Assembly: GCA_913061385.1 (NCBI GenBank)
Contig: CAJXTM010000250.1
Coordinates: forward strand, 1-6,259
Direction of reading: 5' to 3'
DNA length: 6,259 bases
Source: an uncultured Rhodopirellula sp.
GTDB lineage: Bacteria; Planctomycetota; Planctomycetia; Pirellulales; Pirellulaceae
In this document: positions 6,235-6,259 of the stretch, one piece after another
How positions within the stretch are numbered: position 1 is the stretch's first letter
Layout of the letters: every line of letters starts with the position of its first letter
The notes under the pieces: generated by a model
The model's input: the letters and a program-made list of their open reading frames with translations, nothing else
Told to the model about the DNA's origin: nothing
Database searches by the model: none
Made by a program: the position numbers and the translations under genes

Positions 6235-6259
6235 CTGTCTCTTATACACATCTGACGCT
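6235..6259 (-). other. Residual Illumina Nextera adapter (reverse complement of Read 1 side)
   Basis: Begins CTGTCTCTTATACACATCT (reverse complement of the Tn5 mosaic end, 6235-6253) and continues GACGCT, which is the Read 1 rather than the Read 2 adapter. It is a perfect reverse complement of positions 23-47, so the contig appears to have 25-bp terminal inverted repeats. On the minus strand the adapter supplies an ATG at 6251 and a false MCIRDS start to the truncated glucosidase gene. Confidence 0.98.

Noticed and set aside
23..6259. Tn5-like composite element bounded by 25-bp terminal inverted repeats
   Set aside because: The repeats are exactly the Nextera Read 1 adapter, with index sequence outside the left copy; there is no transposase gene and no target-site duplication.

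Overview
This looks like one complete short contig from an Illumina Nextera-prepared genome or metagenome. Both ends still carry library adapter: 1-47 holds part of the i5 primer, an 8-base index and the Read 1 transposon adapter, and 6235-6259 holds the reverse complement of the same adapter. About 6.19 kb between them (48-6234) is biological. The two end genes are cut by the contig boundary, and the apparent 'MCIRD...' starts on both strands are translated adapter.

The gene content suggests a planctomycete, probably aquatic or marine. The grounds are an exported SMP-30/gluconolactonase-like protein, a membrane-anchored LysM plus YkuD L,D-transpeptidase, a GH63-type glucosidase, an RTX-tailed secreted protein, moderate GC and mostly weak Shine-Dalgarno sequences. 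This is inference from families and style; there is no rRNA or other phylogenetic marker in the window.

Layout: a plus-strand gene (49-1311) encodes the C-terminal ~420 residues of a cysteine-free DUF1996-like protein ending in RTX calcium-binding nonapeptides. It converges, over a short spacer with a possible terminator (1332-1366), on a block of minus-strand genes. In transcription order these are: the C-terminal part of a GH63-family glucosidase (6233-5583); after ~225 nt, an exported SMP-30/gluconolactonase-like protein (5357-4368); after a 353-nt gap that may hold a decayed plus-strand receiver-Hpt remnant, an L,D-transpeptidase (4014-2698); pyrE (2639-2082); and a 221-residue protein with a possible PD-(D/E)XK-like core (2034-1369). 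The last three lie 58 and 47 nt apart and may be one transcription unit.

The genes do not form an obvious pathway: they cover sugar metabolism (GH63, SMP-30), cell-wall cross-linking, pyrimidine synthesis and an uncharacterised protein. I see no rRNA, tRNA, CRISPR array, true mobile element or convincing new multi-gene system. The points most worth checking are the DUF1996-RTX fusion that has lost its usual cysteines, the variant active-site motif of the L,D-transpeptidase, the unnamed nuclease-like protein, the possible REC-Hpt pseudogene, and the adapter contamination.
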